From Bradyrhizobium sp. AZCC 2176 (GTDB taxonomy: Bacteria; Pseudomonadota; Alphaproteobacteria; Rhizobiales; Xanthobacteraceae): 64,000 nucleotides of DNA. The stretch covers positions 6,599,501-6,663,500 of the forward strand of contig NZ_JAZHRX010000001.1 of NCBI RefSeq assembly GCF_036924645.1. The letters are read 5' to 3'. The notes under the pieces were generated by a model. That model saw nothing but the letters and a program-made list of their open reading frames with translations, ran no database searches and was not told the DNA's origin. The first letter of the stretch is position 1; the number at the start of each line of letters is the position of its first letter. This document shows, one piece after another, positions 8,650 through 18,000 of this stretch. Position numbers and translations under genes: made by a program.

Positions 8650-9789
8650 CTATGCGCTGAAGAACAGATAATTGGTCCAGCTCGTGATGCGCATCACCGC
8701 CATGCGAATGATGCCGGCAAGCTGGACGTTGCCGGTGTAAACGGCGGCGTTGCCCTGTGTGCCGGCCGGCAAGCGAAGCTTCTCAGCGTCATCGAGCTTG
8801 ATGCGGACGGCAAAGCGCGCGGTGCCGGGAGCGTTGGCGCCGGGAAACAAGCCGCTGGCGCTCAACTGCCCTTCGCTGGCGAGATCGATCGTCGTGAGCA
8901 CTTTTCCGGAAAACACCTGACCCGGATACATGGGGAATACGACTTCCGCGTAATCGCCGGGATTGATGCGCAGATAAGGCCCCTGCATGAACGAGGCGAC
9001 GACCACTCCGGCATTGTGTTCGTCGCGGTCGCAGACAAAAGGCAGCACCGACGCCGCCGCACTGACGACGGCGCCCGGGACCAATTGAATGTTTGTCGCA
9101 TAGCCGTCGCACGGCGCCCGGACGATCGATTCCTCGACGTTGTACTTCGCCTGCGCGAGTTGCTGCCGGGCCTGGGCGACCGCGGTATTCTCGCTGCCGA
9201 TATTGGACTGGTAGGCCAGCCGCGCGCGGTCTTCCGCGGCCTGCGCGCCCGCGACTGCCTGCTTGGCCGACTCAAGGTTACGTTCGGACCGGTCGAGGGT
9301 GGCCTGCGCGATGACCTTCTTCTCGAACAGCTCGTTCTGGCGCCCGAAATCGGCCAGCGCGAGGTTGAGTTGAACATTGGCCTTTTCGACCCCGGCGGCG
9401 GCCTGGTCGACGGATGATTTCAGTTGCGGCACGCTCTGCTCGGCCGCCGCCAATGCGGCTTCCAGGCGCTTGCCGTCGAACTGAAACTGCTGCGGATCGA
9501 TGGTGAAGACCACATCGCCCTTTTTCATGGGCGCGTTCGGCTGCGCCACCACCTCCTGAACGCGGCCCGGTGCAGTGATATGCGGCACCACCTGCACGAC
9601 GCGCTGAAACACCCGCGCGTCTGCCGACGACGGATGGAAGTTGTTCATCGAGACGATGATGTAGAAGGCAAAAATCGGCCCTACCGCCGCCAGGACAAGC
9701 GCGAGCGGAAGGTCCAAGCGGATCAGCCGCAGCTTGTCGAACAGAAGCCAGATGATGGCCGCATAGGTAATGAAGATGGCGGCCATCAT
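8650..9789 (-). CDS. HlyD-family membrane fusion protein (YiaV/YibH-like)
   Basis: The 379-residue protein has two N-terminal hydrophobic segments (about 3-17 and 26-46), then the membrane-fusion layout: a lipoyl half near 70-100 (ITAPGRVQEVVAQPNAPMKKGD), a long coiled-coil hairpin (about 105-215) with Ala/Gln/Glu heptads, the second lipoyl half (IVRAPCDGYATNI) and a beta-barrel region. These proteins bridge inner and outer membranes in export systems. Its start overlaps the stop of the small upstream gene by ATGA, and the DUF3302 gene lies just before, matching the E. coli yiaW-yiaV pair. No ABC or MFS pump and no TolC partner lies nearby. Its C-terminus is repeated in the remnant at 6877-6951. 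Confidence 0.87.
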   Translation of the reverse strand: MMAAIFITYAAIIWLLFDKLRLIRLDLPLALVLAAVGPIFAFYIIVSMNNFHPSSADARVFQRVVQVVPHITAPGRVQEVVAQPNAPMKKGDVVFTIDPQQFQFDGKRLEAALAAAEQSVPQLKSSVDQAAAGVEKANVQLNLALADFGRQNELFEKKVIAQATLDRSERNLESAKQAVAGAQAAEDRARLAYQSNIGSENTAVAQARQQLAQAKYNVEESIVRAPCDGYATNIQLVPGAVVSAAASVLPFVCDRDEHNAGVVVASFMQGPYLRINPGDYAEVVFPMYPGQVFSGKVLTTIDLASEGQLSASGLFPGANAPGTARFAVRIKLDDAEKLRLPAGTQGNAAVYTGNVQLAGIIRMAVMRITSWTNYLFFSA

Positions 9790-9983
9790 CGGGCCGTCTC
9801 CCGCCCTTTGATGCCGTCAAGCCGCGCTTCAATTGAATCGAGGCGCTGATTGAGCTTGTCCAGCTCGGCGCCGAGGCTGGTTGCTTCACTCCCGCCTGTT
9901 GCAGCGGGTTGCGGCTCCTGTTCTGCCTTGAGCTTGCGATAGAGGTAGATGACGTAGGCGGAACTCAGAAGTGCCCACAACAT
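9786..9983 (-). CDS. Small membrane-anchored coiled-coil protein
   Basis: This 65-residue protein has one N-terminal membrane segment (LWALLSSAYVIYLYRKL) and a C-terminal amphipathic helix (LGAELDKLNQRLDSIEARL) that should form a coiled coil. It overlaps the hlyD-like start by ATGA and follows the DUF3302 gene by two bases, so the three genes are translationally linked. The layout resembles small subunits that hold membrane complexes together. It may pair with the similar Gln/Glu-rich helix at the end of the DUF3302 protein. No family name recognised. Confidence 0.75.
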   Translation of the reverse strand: MLWALLSSAYVIYLYRKLKAEQEPQPAATGGSEATSLGAELDKLNQRLDSIEARLDGIKGRETAR

Positions 9984-9985
9984 GG

Positions 9986-10348
9986 CTATGCTCTCGTCCG
10001 CTGCGGCAGCTTGCTCTCGATGGCGGCGATCCGCCGTGATGCTTGTTGAAGCTTAGCCGTCAACGACGCCTGGTCTTTGATCGCGCCGGGCTCCGGCCCG
10101 ACCATCGGCTTGCCGGGAACGAGACACGCCCACACCATCGCAATCGGCCACAGCACGATCGTGATGATTCCCATCCAGCCGCAGATATTGATCGCGTCGG
10201 CCTGCGGATGCCCGCGCGATCTTGCGATCGATCCGGGAAGGCTGCCGAGCTTGTAGATCACATAGCCTGCAAGCACCGGAAAGACGCAGAGAACGCCCAG
10301 CGTCATCCAATGCAGGAACGGACCGAGGCCTTGTAGTGTAAAGCCCAT
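9986..10348 (-). CDS. DUF3302 inner-membrane protein (YiaW-like)
   Basis: The start at 10348 is marked by a strong GGAGGAGG about six bases upstream. The 120-residue protein has two membrane segments (about 12-31 and 53-76) separated by a loop with HPQADAINICGWM. This resembles the HPHADAIHVAGW part of E. coli YiaW, the DUF3302 family. A C-terminal helix (LTAKLQQASRRIAAIESKL) may form a coiled coil. YiaW homologues normally sit beside a HlyD-like YiaV, as here, although their molecular role is unknown. Its place directly after the second sulfatase gene (28 bases) suggests the pair serves the sulfatases or their substrates. Confidence 0.83.
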   Translation of the reverse strand: MGFTLQGLGPFLHWMTLGVLCVFPVLAGYVIYKLGSLPGSIARSRGHPQADAINICGWMGIITIVLWPIAMVWACLVPGKPMVGPEPGAIKDQASLTAKLQQASRRIAAIESKLPQRTRA

Positions 10349-10376
10349 CTGAGTCCTCCTCCCTGGGCCGCGTGCG

Positions 10377-12779
10377 CTACTTGCGGGCACCCCCGACGGT
10401 GGTCTCGGACTTCAGCTCGACTGTCACGCGGCTGATCTTGCCGGTAAAGGCGAAGGGCGCCTCCGCGCGGTAGGTCTCCGACACCGGCGCACCGAGGTCC
10501 ATGCCGATGTCGAGGGTTTCGGTGGCCGAAAAGCGGAACGGGACGACGTGTTCGATGCGTCCCTCGCCGGCGGGCTGCCCGTTGACGAAGAGCTTGCCGA
10601 CGCCGCCGCTGGTGGGCTCCGTCCCCTGGCCCTGCTCGTAGTCGAAGGCGACCTGGAGCTTGCCGGCCGGGAGCGGCCTGTCGGAGGTGACCCTGTAGCG
10701 GCCCTTGCCGAAGAAGTTGTACTCATAGACGAGCCGCCGGCCCTTGACGTATAGCGTGTAGCCTGCCGCGCTTCCTCCAGTCGCGATGATCACGCCCTCG
10801 GAACTCTCCTGCGGCAACTCGATCTCGGCTGTAATGCGGTGTGAGCGCCGATAGATCGCCGGCGCGCTGCCTTCAGGTATTCGCGTCGTGCCCGCGGCGT
10901 AGGTGAAGATGGTTCGGCCGCGGGTTACGGACGGACGGTTCGGATCGGCTGCGCGCTCGGCGAAGCGATCGTCGAGCGGATACACGTTGTACTTCCGCGC
11001 CTCCGCGTCGAAGGCCGCCTGCAGCTCCTTCAGCTTTTGCGGATTCGCCTCCGCGAGATCGTTCGCCTGAGAGAAGTCCTTGGTCAGATCGTAAAGCTCC
11101 CATCTGTCCTTGTCGAAGGGAGCTGTGCCCGTCACAGTCCAGGGCACGCCATGTCGCGCGCATGCCACCCATCCGTCGTGATAGATGGCCCGGTGGCCGC
11201 CATTCTCAAAGTACTGCGTGGTTCGGCTCGAAGATGCATTCGGCTGGTCGAAGGTGTAAACCATGCTGACGCCTGCGATCGGCACCTGCTTCACGCCGTT
11301 GATCAGTTCGGGGAACTTGACGCCGACGGCCTCGTAGATCGTCGGGGCGATGTCGATGCAGTGGTGGAATTGCGTGCGCAGGCCGCCTTTGTCGGCGATG
11401 CGCTTGGGCCAGGAAATGATCGTGCCATTGCGCGTCCCGCCAAGGTGGGAGGGCACACGCTTCATCCAGGCGAAGGGCGCGTCGCCCGCCCAGGCCCAGC
11501 CGACGGCGAAGTGGTTCTCGTGCTTGGGACCGCCGAGCTCGTCGATCTCGCGAAGTTGTGAAGCCACGTCATCGGGCACACCGTTCTGGGTCATGATGTT
11601 GTTGGTGGTGCCCGTGAGGCTTCCCTCGGCACTCGCGCCGTTGTCGCCGACAATGTAGACGACGAGCGTGTTGTCGGCGTCGGGCAGTGAACGGACGGTG
11701 TCGAGCAGCCGGCCGACATGATGATCGGCGTGCGCGAGGAAGCCCGCGAACACCTCCATCTGGCGCGCATAGAGACGCTTGGCATCCGGCGACAGACTGT
11801 CCCAGCTTTCGATCTCAGCCGGGCGCGGGGTCAATTTGGTGTCCGCTGGCACGACTCCGAGCTTCTTCTGCCGTGCCAGTGTCTCCTCCCGCATCCTGTC
11901 CCAGCCGATATCGAATTGGCCCTTGAAACGATCAATCCAGTCCGTGGGCACGTGGTGCGGCGCGTGCGCCGCGCCGGGCGCGAAGTACAGGAAGTAGGCC
12001 TTGTCCGGTGCGATCGACTTGACGCGCGTGACCCATGCGATGGCATCGTCGGTGATGTCCTCGGTGAAGTGATAGCCCTGCTCGGGCTTACGCGGCGGCT
12101 CGACCGGGATGGTGTTGCGGAAGAGCTGCGGCTCCCACTGGCTGGTCTCGCCGCCCTGGAAACCGTAGAAGTATTCGAAGCCCTGGCCGGTCGGCCAGCG
12201 ATCGAAGGGACCGATCGGGCTCGTCTCCCAGTCCGGCGTATTGTGCCACTTGCCCAAGGCGGCGGTCGCATACCCGTTCTGGCGCAGCACTTCGGCGACG
12301 GAGGCGACGTCCTTGCCCCAGACACTGTTGTACCCCGGAAAGCCGGTCGACAGCTCGGCGATCGTGCCGTTGCCGGACTGGTGGTGGTTGCGACCTGTGA
12401 GCAGTGCAGCGCGGGTCGGCGAGCAGATCGATGTGGTGTGGAATTGGTTGTAGCGGAGGCCCTGGCCGGCAAGCTTGTCGATGTTCGGCGTCGGGATCGG
12501 GCCGCCAAACGTGCCGGCCTGTCCGAACCCGACGTCGTCGAGCATGATCACTACGACATTGGGTGCGCCCTGCGGCGCGCGCACCGGCTGCGGGAAATCC
12601 TCGCGCGCATCGCGGTAGTCGGGAGCGATGACGCCGCCGAATGGCCGTTCCGGAAGCGGAAGCTGATCGCTGGCCGCCGTCTGCTGCGCTTGCGCGGTCT
12701 GCTTTCCGCCCAAGGCTGCGGCTGCAAGGCCGGCGACGCCGCCCATGAGCACATCGCGTCTTGATTGACCCTTCTTCAT
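10377..12779 (-). CDS. Tat-exported arylsulfatase, CSPTR-type active site
   Basis: This 800-residue sulfatase starts with a twin-arginine signal (KKGQSRRDVLMGGVAGLAAA), so it is exported folded to the periplasm. The start at 12779 has GGGAG about eight bases upstream. Metal ligands lie in PNVVVIMLDDVG (73-84), and the canonical formylglycine motif is C119-S-P-T-R123, followed by AALLTGRNHH. A C-terminal domain of about 200 residues (LPQESSEGVIIATGGSAAG, LFVNGQPAGEGRIEH) resembles the beta-sandwich seen in long bacterial arylsulfatases. It heads the minus-strand locus; the DUF3302 and hlyD-like genes follow within 30 bases. The activating enzyme at 4156-5133 should convert C119. Substrate is unknown. 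Confidence 0.94.
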   Translation of the reverse strand: MKKGQSRRDVLMGGVAGLAAAALGGKQTAQAQQTAASDQLPLPERPFGGVIAPDYRDAREDFPQPVRAPQGAPNVVVIMLDDVGFGQAGTFGGPIPTPNIDKLAGQGLRYNQFHTTSICSPTRAALLTGRNHHQSGNGTIAELSTGFPGYNSVWGKDVASVAEVLRQNGYATAALGKWHNTPDWETSPIGPFDRWPTGQGFEYFYGFQGGETSQWEPQLFRNTIPVEPPRKPEQGYHFTEDITDDAIAWVTRVKSIAPDKAYFLYFAPGAAHAPHHVPTDWIDRFKGQFDIGWDRMREETLARQKKLGVVPADTKLTPRPAEIESWDSLSPDAKRLYARQMEVFAGFLAHADHHVGRLLDTVRSLPDADNTLVVYIVGDNGASAEGSLTGTTNNIMTQNGVPDDVASQLREIDELGGPKHENHFAVGWAWAGDAPFAWMKRVPSHLGGTRNGTIISWPKRIADKGGLRTQFHHCIDIAPTIYEAVGVKFPELINGVKQVPIAGVSMVYTFDQPNASSSRTTQYFENGGHRAIYHDGWVACARHGVPWTVTGTAPFDKDRWELYDLTKDFSQANDLAEANPQKLKELQAAFDAEARKYNVYPLDDRFAERAADPNRPSVTRGRTIFTYAAGTTRIPEGSAPAIYRRSHRITAEIELPQESSEGVIIATGGSAAGYTLYVKGRRLVYEYNFFGKGRYRVTSDRPLPAGKLQVAFDYEQGQGTEPTSGGVGKLFVNGQPAGEGRIEHVVPFRFSATETLDIGMDLGAPVSETYRAEAPFAFTGKISRVTVELKSETTVGGARK

Positions 12780-13111
12780 AGCTGCATCTCCCTTGAACCA
12801 GTGAGCGCTATTCATTTTTTTCTGTTTGGAGGATCGCGATCGAAGGGCCGCAGAAAGGAATGCTGAAGCCTTCGGCACATATCCGACAATGACTGCCGCA
12901 GGCGCCACCAGCGCGGCTCAACGACGCATCAAGCGCGTTTAAGGCCATGGCAAATCACGCGGAAATCCGGCCAAGCGTTGCGGAACCCTCCATCACGCGC
13001 GCCCCATTGCTCGCTCTAGCCTTGAAGTCTAGGCCATCAGCAACTTCAGGATTGCGTCAAATGTACCAATCGGCGAGATTTGATCGCGCTGGCGGGACAT
13101 CGGAGCTTTTT
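12780..13111. other. Divergent promoter region, sulfatase locus and Crp-type regulator
   Basis: This 332-base gap separates the sulfatase locus (minus) from the Crp/Fnr gene (plus) and must hold both promoters. Frames continue upstream of both chosen starts (to 12908 and 12947) but without ribosome binding sites. I see no convincing Crp- or FNR-type dyad. The divergent layout makes the regulator a natural candidate controller of the sulfatase genes. Confidence 0.45.
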
Positions 13112-13846
13112 ATGAAAAAGAGCGAGGCGTTCGAGATAGTGTCCAGCCTTGGCTGGCTTTCCAAGCAGCCGATAGCCTTTCGCACGCGTCTGGCCAGCGA
13201 CGCGCGTGTGCGGAGCTTCGAACCCGCACAGGTCTTGTTCGAGGCAGGCGATCCGGCCCACTCGCTAATTGGCCTAGCCTCCGGAACGTTGGAAGTCTCA
13301 CTCGATCATCCCCAGTTTCATTTGCAGCTCGTCCACATCGCAAGGCCCGGCACGTGGTTGGGCCAGGCAACGGCCTATGGAAGCCAGCGGACACGGTCCG
13401 TATCGGTCCGGGCGAAGACAAAATCTTCCGCGATTGTGATATCCCGGCAGAAAATTGAGGCGATGATCGAGGAAGACCCGCTCTGCCTGAGATATTTCGC
13501 GCTTCTCAGCGAACTTCATTTGCACGAATGCTTGAGGGCTATCGCCGAATTGTCGCAACGCGATTCCTTCTGCAAGGTGTGCGCGCGACTTATTTCCCTC
13601 GGCGTATCCTATGTGCGGGGCAGCAATGCCCGAATAATCGAAATTCCTGTCAGTCACGACGAATTTGCCAGCCTCTGCGGCATATCGCGGAAGACCCTGG
13701 AGCGGGTGCTGGGTGAGCTCAAGCAGAATAGCGTTATCGATGTCCACTATCGCTCGATCACGATACTTGACCTGAAAAAGTTGAGCGCGATTGCTGCAGG
13801 CGACAATTGGCCGAGATCGGAAGGCTCACGGGCCGCGGCGAGCTGA
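13112..13846 (+). CDS. Crp/Fnr-family transcription regulator
   Basis: The protein is 244 residues from the ATG at 13112, which has CGGAG about 8-9 bases upstream. A start at 12947 would add 55 low-complexity residues. Residues about 20-115 are a cyclic-nucleotide-binding-type beta-roll (FEPAQVLFEAGDPAHSLIGLASG), then a long dimer helix. A C-terminal winged helix-turn-helix follows, with SHDEFASLCGISRKTLERVL as the recognition region. The FNR-type cysteine cluster is absent, so it is not an oxygen-sensing Fnr. The canonical Arg-Ser phosphate-binding pair of cAMP-binding Crp is not evident, so its ligand is uncertain. It is divergent from the sulfatase locus and followed by a nucleotide cyclase gene. 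Confidence 0.86.
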   Translation: MKKSEAFEIVSSLGWLSKQPIAFRTRLASDARVRSFEPAQVLFEAGDPAHSLIGLASGTLEVSLDHPQFHLQLVHIARPGTWLGQATAYGSQRTRSVSVRAKTKSSAIVISRQKIEAMIEEDPLCLRYFALLSELHLHECLRAIAELSQRDSFCKVCARLISLGVSYVRGSNARIIEIPVSHDEFASLCGISRKTLERVLGELKQNSVIDVHYRSITILDLKKLSAIAAGDNWPRSEGSRAAAS

Positions 13847-14060
13847 GAGCTGAACGGTACCAATTGAGTAAAATGTCGCAATTGCAATCGGATGATTTGT
13901 CCGCCGCCATTCCATTCGGTTCTGGTGCAATGTAGAGTTGCCCTCGAAGTTCGGAATTCGATGTGCACCCGACAGTCGCCGTGACTCGCGGAATAGGCTT
14001 CGGTCAAGCGCCCCTTTTCGCGATCATTGCGCAAATGTTCGCAATTTTGCGCGGCCAAAC

Positions 14061-16013
14061 ATGACATTCCGCCTCACCCTTACCGCTTGGGTCATGCTGA
14101 TGATCGGCGCCTTGGCCGCGCTCCTGATCCTTGTCCAGGATCGCACTCTCAAGCTTGCAACCGAAGAGGCCGCGACATCGACCATGGATGCCGTCAGCGC
14201 GCGGACGGTAACGTTGCTGCGGGAACAGATCGCAAATCTCTCGCGCGCGACACGCACGCTGTCGATCAGCCCATCGTTGACCGATCCATCCGAACTCGAC
14301 GCGGGCAGTCCGGCCACCAGCCTCGTGAAGGGCGCCTTGATCCAGTGGCCGGCGCTTGACAGCATCTACGTCGGTTATGACGACGGCCGCTGGCTGCAGG
14401 TGCAACGTGTGGAAGGACTGAAGGGCGAGCAGCGGGAACGCCTCGATGTGCCGCTAAATGCTTCATTCGCCATTGCGCTGATTCATCCGACGAGCGACGG
14501 CGAACTGCCAACGACGCGCATTTTCCAGGACGAGGACGGCAAACAGCTCGAACGGCGGGAAATCCTCCGCCGCGGCTACGACCCCCGCGAGCGCGTCTGG
14601 TATCAATCCGCGCTGCAGGCCGGCCAGCTCGTGGTCTCGGCCCCCTATTTGTCATTCAGTCTCGGCGTGCCCATGATCACCTTCAGCGCGCCGTTGCAAG
14701 GCAAGGTCGGCGGCGTCGTCGGCGCCGACCTGAAGCTGGACGCCTATAGCACATCCGCGGATGTCCTTAAATTCGGACAGAACGGCTACGTCGTCGTATT
14801 CGATTCCAAAGGCACGGTTATCGCACACCGGGACTACGCCGCGATGTTCGCGCGCTCGAGCGCAGACCCGGCAAGCCCCAGGCTCCCCAGTACATTTGAG
14901 CTTGCAGGCAGCATTGAAGGAAAGGTGATCGGCGATTGGGACAAGTCGAACCGCACCCGAGGAACGCTTCGTTGGACCGATGACAACAGCTACTTCTACC
15001 GGCTCGAAAGCATTCAGTTGGGGCCGACCCTCACCGCCAACGTCCTGCTGATCGCCGCCGAGAAGGAATTCGCCGGCAGCATCCGCGACCTGACTTTCCG
15101 GTCCCGGATATTTGCTCTGGCATCCTTTCTCTTGTTCATTCCTCTCGCCTGGATCTTCGGCACCAGAATGTCGAAGAAAATCAACGCGATCACGGAGCAG
15201 GCGGCACGCCTCCAATTGATGGGACAACCGTCACCGGGCCCGATTGGCTCTTTCATTCGCGAACTGCATACGCTGGGAGGAACGATCCACAAGGCGCAGC
15301 GCGCGATCTGGTCATTCTCGCGGCTGGCGCCGCGGGAAATCGTTCGCGGCGTCCTCGATAACTCGATCTCCACGGAGCTGGGAGGCACGCGGCAGGAAAT
15401 CACGGTGCTCTTCACCGACGTTCGGGGCTTCACCAGCCTGTCGGAAACTGCCAATCCGGACGTGCTGATGCAGCAGACATCGCGATATTTCACCGCGCTG
15501 ACGGACGTCATCATGGCGCAGCGCGGCACCGTCGATAAATTCATCGGCGACGGCATCATGGCGTTCTGGAACGCGCCGAACCCGCAGGAAGATCATTGCG
15601 AGCGCGCCTGCCGCGCCGCGCTTCTGGCGAAGGAAGCCAATGAAATGATTAACCAGCAATTCGAGGCCGAAGGCTTGCCGCCGTTCCATACGCGTTACGG
15701 CATACATGCGGGCGAAGCGGTGGTGGGCAATCTCGGGTCGGCCGAACGCATGAACTATACGGTGCTCGGCAATATCGTGAATCTGGCGGCTCGGCTCGAA
15801 GGGCTCAACAAGCAGTACGGCACTGATATCCTCATCAGCGAGGACATATTCGCGCGAGTTGGAGACCGCTTTCGTTGCCGATACGTCGACAGTGTCGTCG
15901 CCAAGGGGATGGTGGCGCAAACACGCGTCTACGAGCTGTTGAAGGAAATCCAACCGGGAGTGACCGATCATGACAGCAACACACAGCCATCCACTGATAT
16001 CCTCGATCGTTGA
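14061..16013 (+). CDS. Membrane class III adenylate/guanylate cyclase with Cache-type sensor
   Basis: This 650-residue protein has a membrane helix at about 7-27, a periplasmic dCache-like sensor (about 35-340; RERVWYQSALQAGQLVVSAPY and GVVGADLKLD are typical), a second helix at about 350-368, a HAMP-like linker and a class III cyclase domain (about 445-620). Metal-binding aspartates are D453 in FTDVRGFT and D497 in FIGDGIMAFW, and the transition-state Asn/Arg lie in NLAARLEGL. It should turn ATP (or GTP) into a cyclic nucleotide in response to a small extracellular ligand. The ATG at 14061 starts just before the first membrane helix but has no obvious ribosome binding site; an upstream frame reaches 13938. 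The neighbouring Crp-type gene suggests a local signalling pair. Confidence 0.9.
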   Translation: MTFRLTLTAWVMLMIGALAALLILVQDRTLKLATEEAATSTMDAVSARTVTLLREQIANLSRATRTLSISPSLTDPSELDAGSPATSLVKGALIQWPALDSIYVGYDDGRWLQVQRVEGLKGEQRERLDVPLNASFAIALIHPTSDGELPTTRIFQDEDGKQLERREILRRGYDPRERVWYQSALQAGQLVVSAPYLSFSLGVPMITFSAPLQGKVGGVVGADLKLDAYSTSADVLKFGQNGYVVVFDSKGTVIAHRDYAAMFARSSADPASPRLPSTFELAGSIEGKVIGDWDKSNRTRGTLRWTDDNSYFYRLESIQLGPTLTANVLLIAAEKEFAGSIRDLTFRSRIFALASFLLFIPLAWIFGTRMSKKINAITEQAARLQLMGQPSPGPIGSFIRELHTLGGTIHKAQRAIWSFSRLAPREIVRGVLDNSISTELGGTRQEITVLFTDVRGFTSLSETANPDVLMQQTSRYFTALTDVIMAQRGTVDKFIGDGIMAFWNAPNPQEDHCERACRAALLAKEANEMINQQFEAEGLPPFHTRYGIHAGEAVVGNLGSAERMNYTVLGNIVNLAARLEGLNKQYGTDILISEDIFARVGDRFRCRYVDSVVAKGMVAQTRVYELLKEIQPGVTDHDSNTQPSTDILDR

Positions 16014-16052
16014 CCAAGCCGCCGAGCGGCAGGTCGTCGGCACCTGAAAAAC

Positions 16053-16128
16053 GCCGCCCGTAGCTCGGCTGGATAGCGCTAGACTACCAATCTAGGGGGC
16101 AGGTGCTCGAATCTCTTCGAGCGCGCCA
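16053..16128 (+). pseudogene. Decayed tRNA-Arg copy (anticodon loop now ACC)
   Basis: The tract keeps the full tRNA outline: TAGCTCGGCTGGATAGCGC as D arm, an anticodon arm with stem CTAGA/TCTAG and loop CTACCAA, a T arm CTCGAAT loop and a terminal GCCA. It closely matches alphaproteobacterial tRNA-Arg(ACG), but the anticodon is ACC. There are mismatches in the acceptor stem (first pair and fifth pair), the D stem and the T stem, and the first T-loop base is C instead of T. A working tRNA would not tolerate this set, so it is a relic. It lies 39 bases after the cyclase stop, on the same strand. Confidence 0.75.
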
Positions 16129-16495
16129 CTTCAATCAAGCAAGCCATATTCCTGCCGCTCGCGAGTAACGCGCCAGCCGGCGCATGTCGTAGCCGCGATT
16201 TTTGCGAGGAAGCCATGGCGCCGCTGTGGCAGGCTTAGCCAATCCACGGAACGGCCGAAGTCAGAGCGTGGATACGGTATTCTGCCTTCCGGGCGAAGGT
16301 TTCCTCGCTGCGATTGACGCGTTTGCCGCCGCCCTCGCTCGCTGCGCTTGGGCGGATGAGGCGAGCGATGGCGGCACTGAGGGGATGGTTCGGCCGAACC
16401 CCATGGTCGAATTTGCAGAACTTGACGCACTTAACTGAGGGTTCTCATCTGTCGGGCCGTTTCACACGACCCGACGGTACAGCTGATCGGATCGC
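16129..16495. other. Intergenic stretch after tRNA relic, with weak hairpin
   Basis: I see no gene. An inverted repeat GTCGGG (16451-16456) and CCCGAC (16470-16475) lies 20 bases downstream of the RTX stop on the minus strand. It could weakly terminate that transcript, but there is no T-run. The rest may be remains of material inserted next to the tRNA relic, but nothing is recognisable. Confidence 0.35.
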
Positions 16496-16880
16496 TCACA
16501 CGATGTGGAAGTCCGTCTCGTGCAGATTGACAAGTGATACATTCTTCAGAAGCACAGTGTTGTTTGCGTCAATGGTGATCAAAGTATCGCTGCCCGACGC
16601 TGTCGCAGCGGCAAGCGCAGCCGCCGCGTCCGCGAAATTACCATCCCGGAATTCAAGCAGGTCGCTGCCCACCGTGAAATCGGTAACGACATCCTGGCCA
16701 AGATTGGTTCGGAATACGAAAGTATCGTTACCCACGCCTCCGGACATCGTGTCATTGCCCGCTGCACCGGCGATGGTGTCGTTCCAGGCAGTCCCGGTGA
16801 TCGTATCGTTTCCGCTGGTGCCGCGTATCGCTGCATTGGCATTGATCGTTGCGAGATCCCAAGTCTGACCATTGGCGAAT

Positions 16881-17642
16881 TCGATCTTTTCAAGGCCCCA
16901 GTTTGCCGTCTGAGAGTAGAACTGCTCATCGAACGTGATGGTCTGCCCGTTCGAATTGACGGTGGCGACCAGATGTACGCCTACGCGGCTGAATGTCAGA
17001 TCGCTGGCATTCAAATCGGTGAAGCGAAGGGTGTCGACGTCCGTTGTGGAGCCGGATTCGTCATTGATGTAATCGTTGCCGTCACCAAGCGCATAGACGT
17101 AGGTGTCACTGCCGGCCCCGCTGTTGAACTGGTCGTTACCCAGGCCGCCCCTGAAAACATCATTCCAACTGCTTCCGGAAATCGTGTCGTTTCCACTGGT
17201 GCCTCGAATCCAGGCATTGGCGTTGATCGTCGCAAGATCCCAGCTGGTACCGTTCGCGAATTCGATCTTTTCAAGGCCCCAGTTTGCTGTCTGAGAATAG
17301 AACTGCTCATCGAACGTGACGGTCTGTCCGTTCGAATTGACGGTGGCGACCAGATGCACGCCCACCCGGCTGAATGTCAGATCGCTGGCATTCAAATCGG
17401 CAAAGCGAAGGGTGTCGACGTCCGTGGTGGAGCCGGATTCGTCGTTGATGTAATCGTTGCCGTCACCCAGCGCATAGACGTAGGTGTCACTGCCGGCCCC
17501 GCTGTTGAACTGGTCGTTACCCAGGCCGCCAAGGAAGACGTCGTTGGCAGAGGTCCCATTCAACGTGTCGTTGCCGGCCGTTCCCCGTATCCAGGCGGCG
17601 CTGAGAATTTGACCGCGATCCCACGCGGTGTTGTCTGCGAAT
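16881..17642 (-). repeat. Two tandem 381-bp repeats in the RTX gene
   Basis: The string tcgatcttttcaaggcccca occurs at 16881 and again at 17262, exactly 381 bases (127 codons) apart. The sequence between is nearly the same in both copies over most of the unit. Identity at the DNA level, including silent sites, points to recent duplication or gene conversion within the gene. Confidence 0.8.
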
Positions 17643-18000
17643 ACTACCTGCTCGATTCCGCTCGTGCCGCTGAACTGATCCTGAACCGTGAGTGTCTCTC
17701 CGGTCGAAATGATCCGGATCTGGAGATGATTGTTGTTGCAGCCGAAGGTGACGTCCGAGGAATTCAGACCCACCAGCTTGACGACGTCGGCACTTCCGTC
17801 GGTTGCGCCCTCGGCGACCGTGTCGTTGCCATAGCCGGTGGCGTAGATGTAAGTGTCGCCGCCGCCCCTCCCTTCCAGATAGTCGTTCCCGCCCTTGCTA
17901 TCGATCGTGTCTGCGCTTCCACTGCCGTAGATGTTCTCGCCCGAGGCAGTGCCGCGATACCACGCCGCAGTCTGAATCTGGCTTCGATCCCAGGTGGAGC

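Noticed and set aside
12780..12908. Extended N-terminus of the Tat-exported sulfatase
   Set aside because: It would bury the twin-arginine signal inside the protein; the ATG at 12779 has a ribosome binding site directly before the signal.
16053..16128. Functional tRNA-Gly(ACC)
   Set aside because: Stem mismatches and the altered T-loop, together with close match to tRNA-Arg(ACG), indicate a relic rather than a glycine tRNA.
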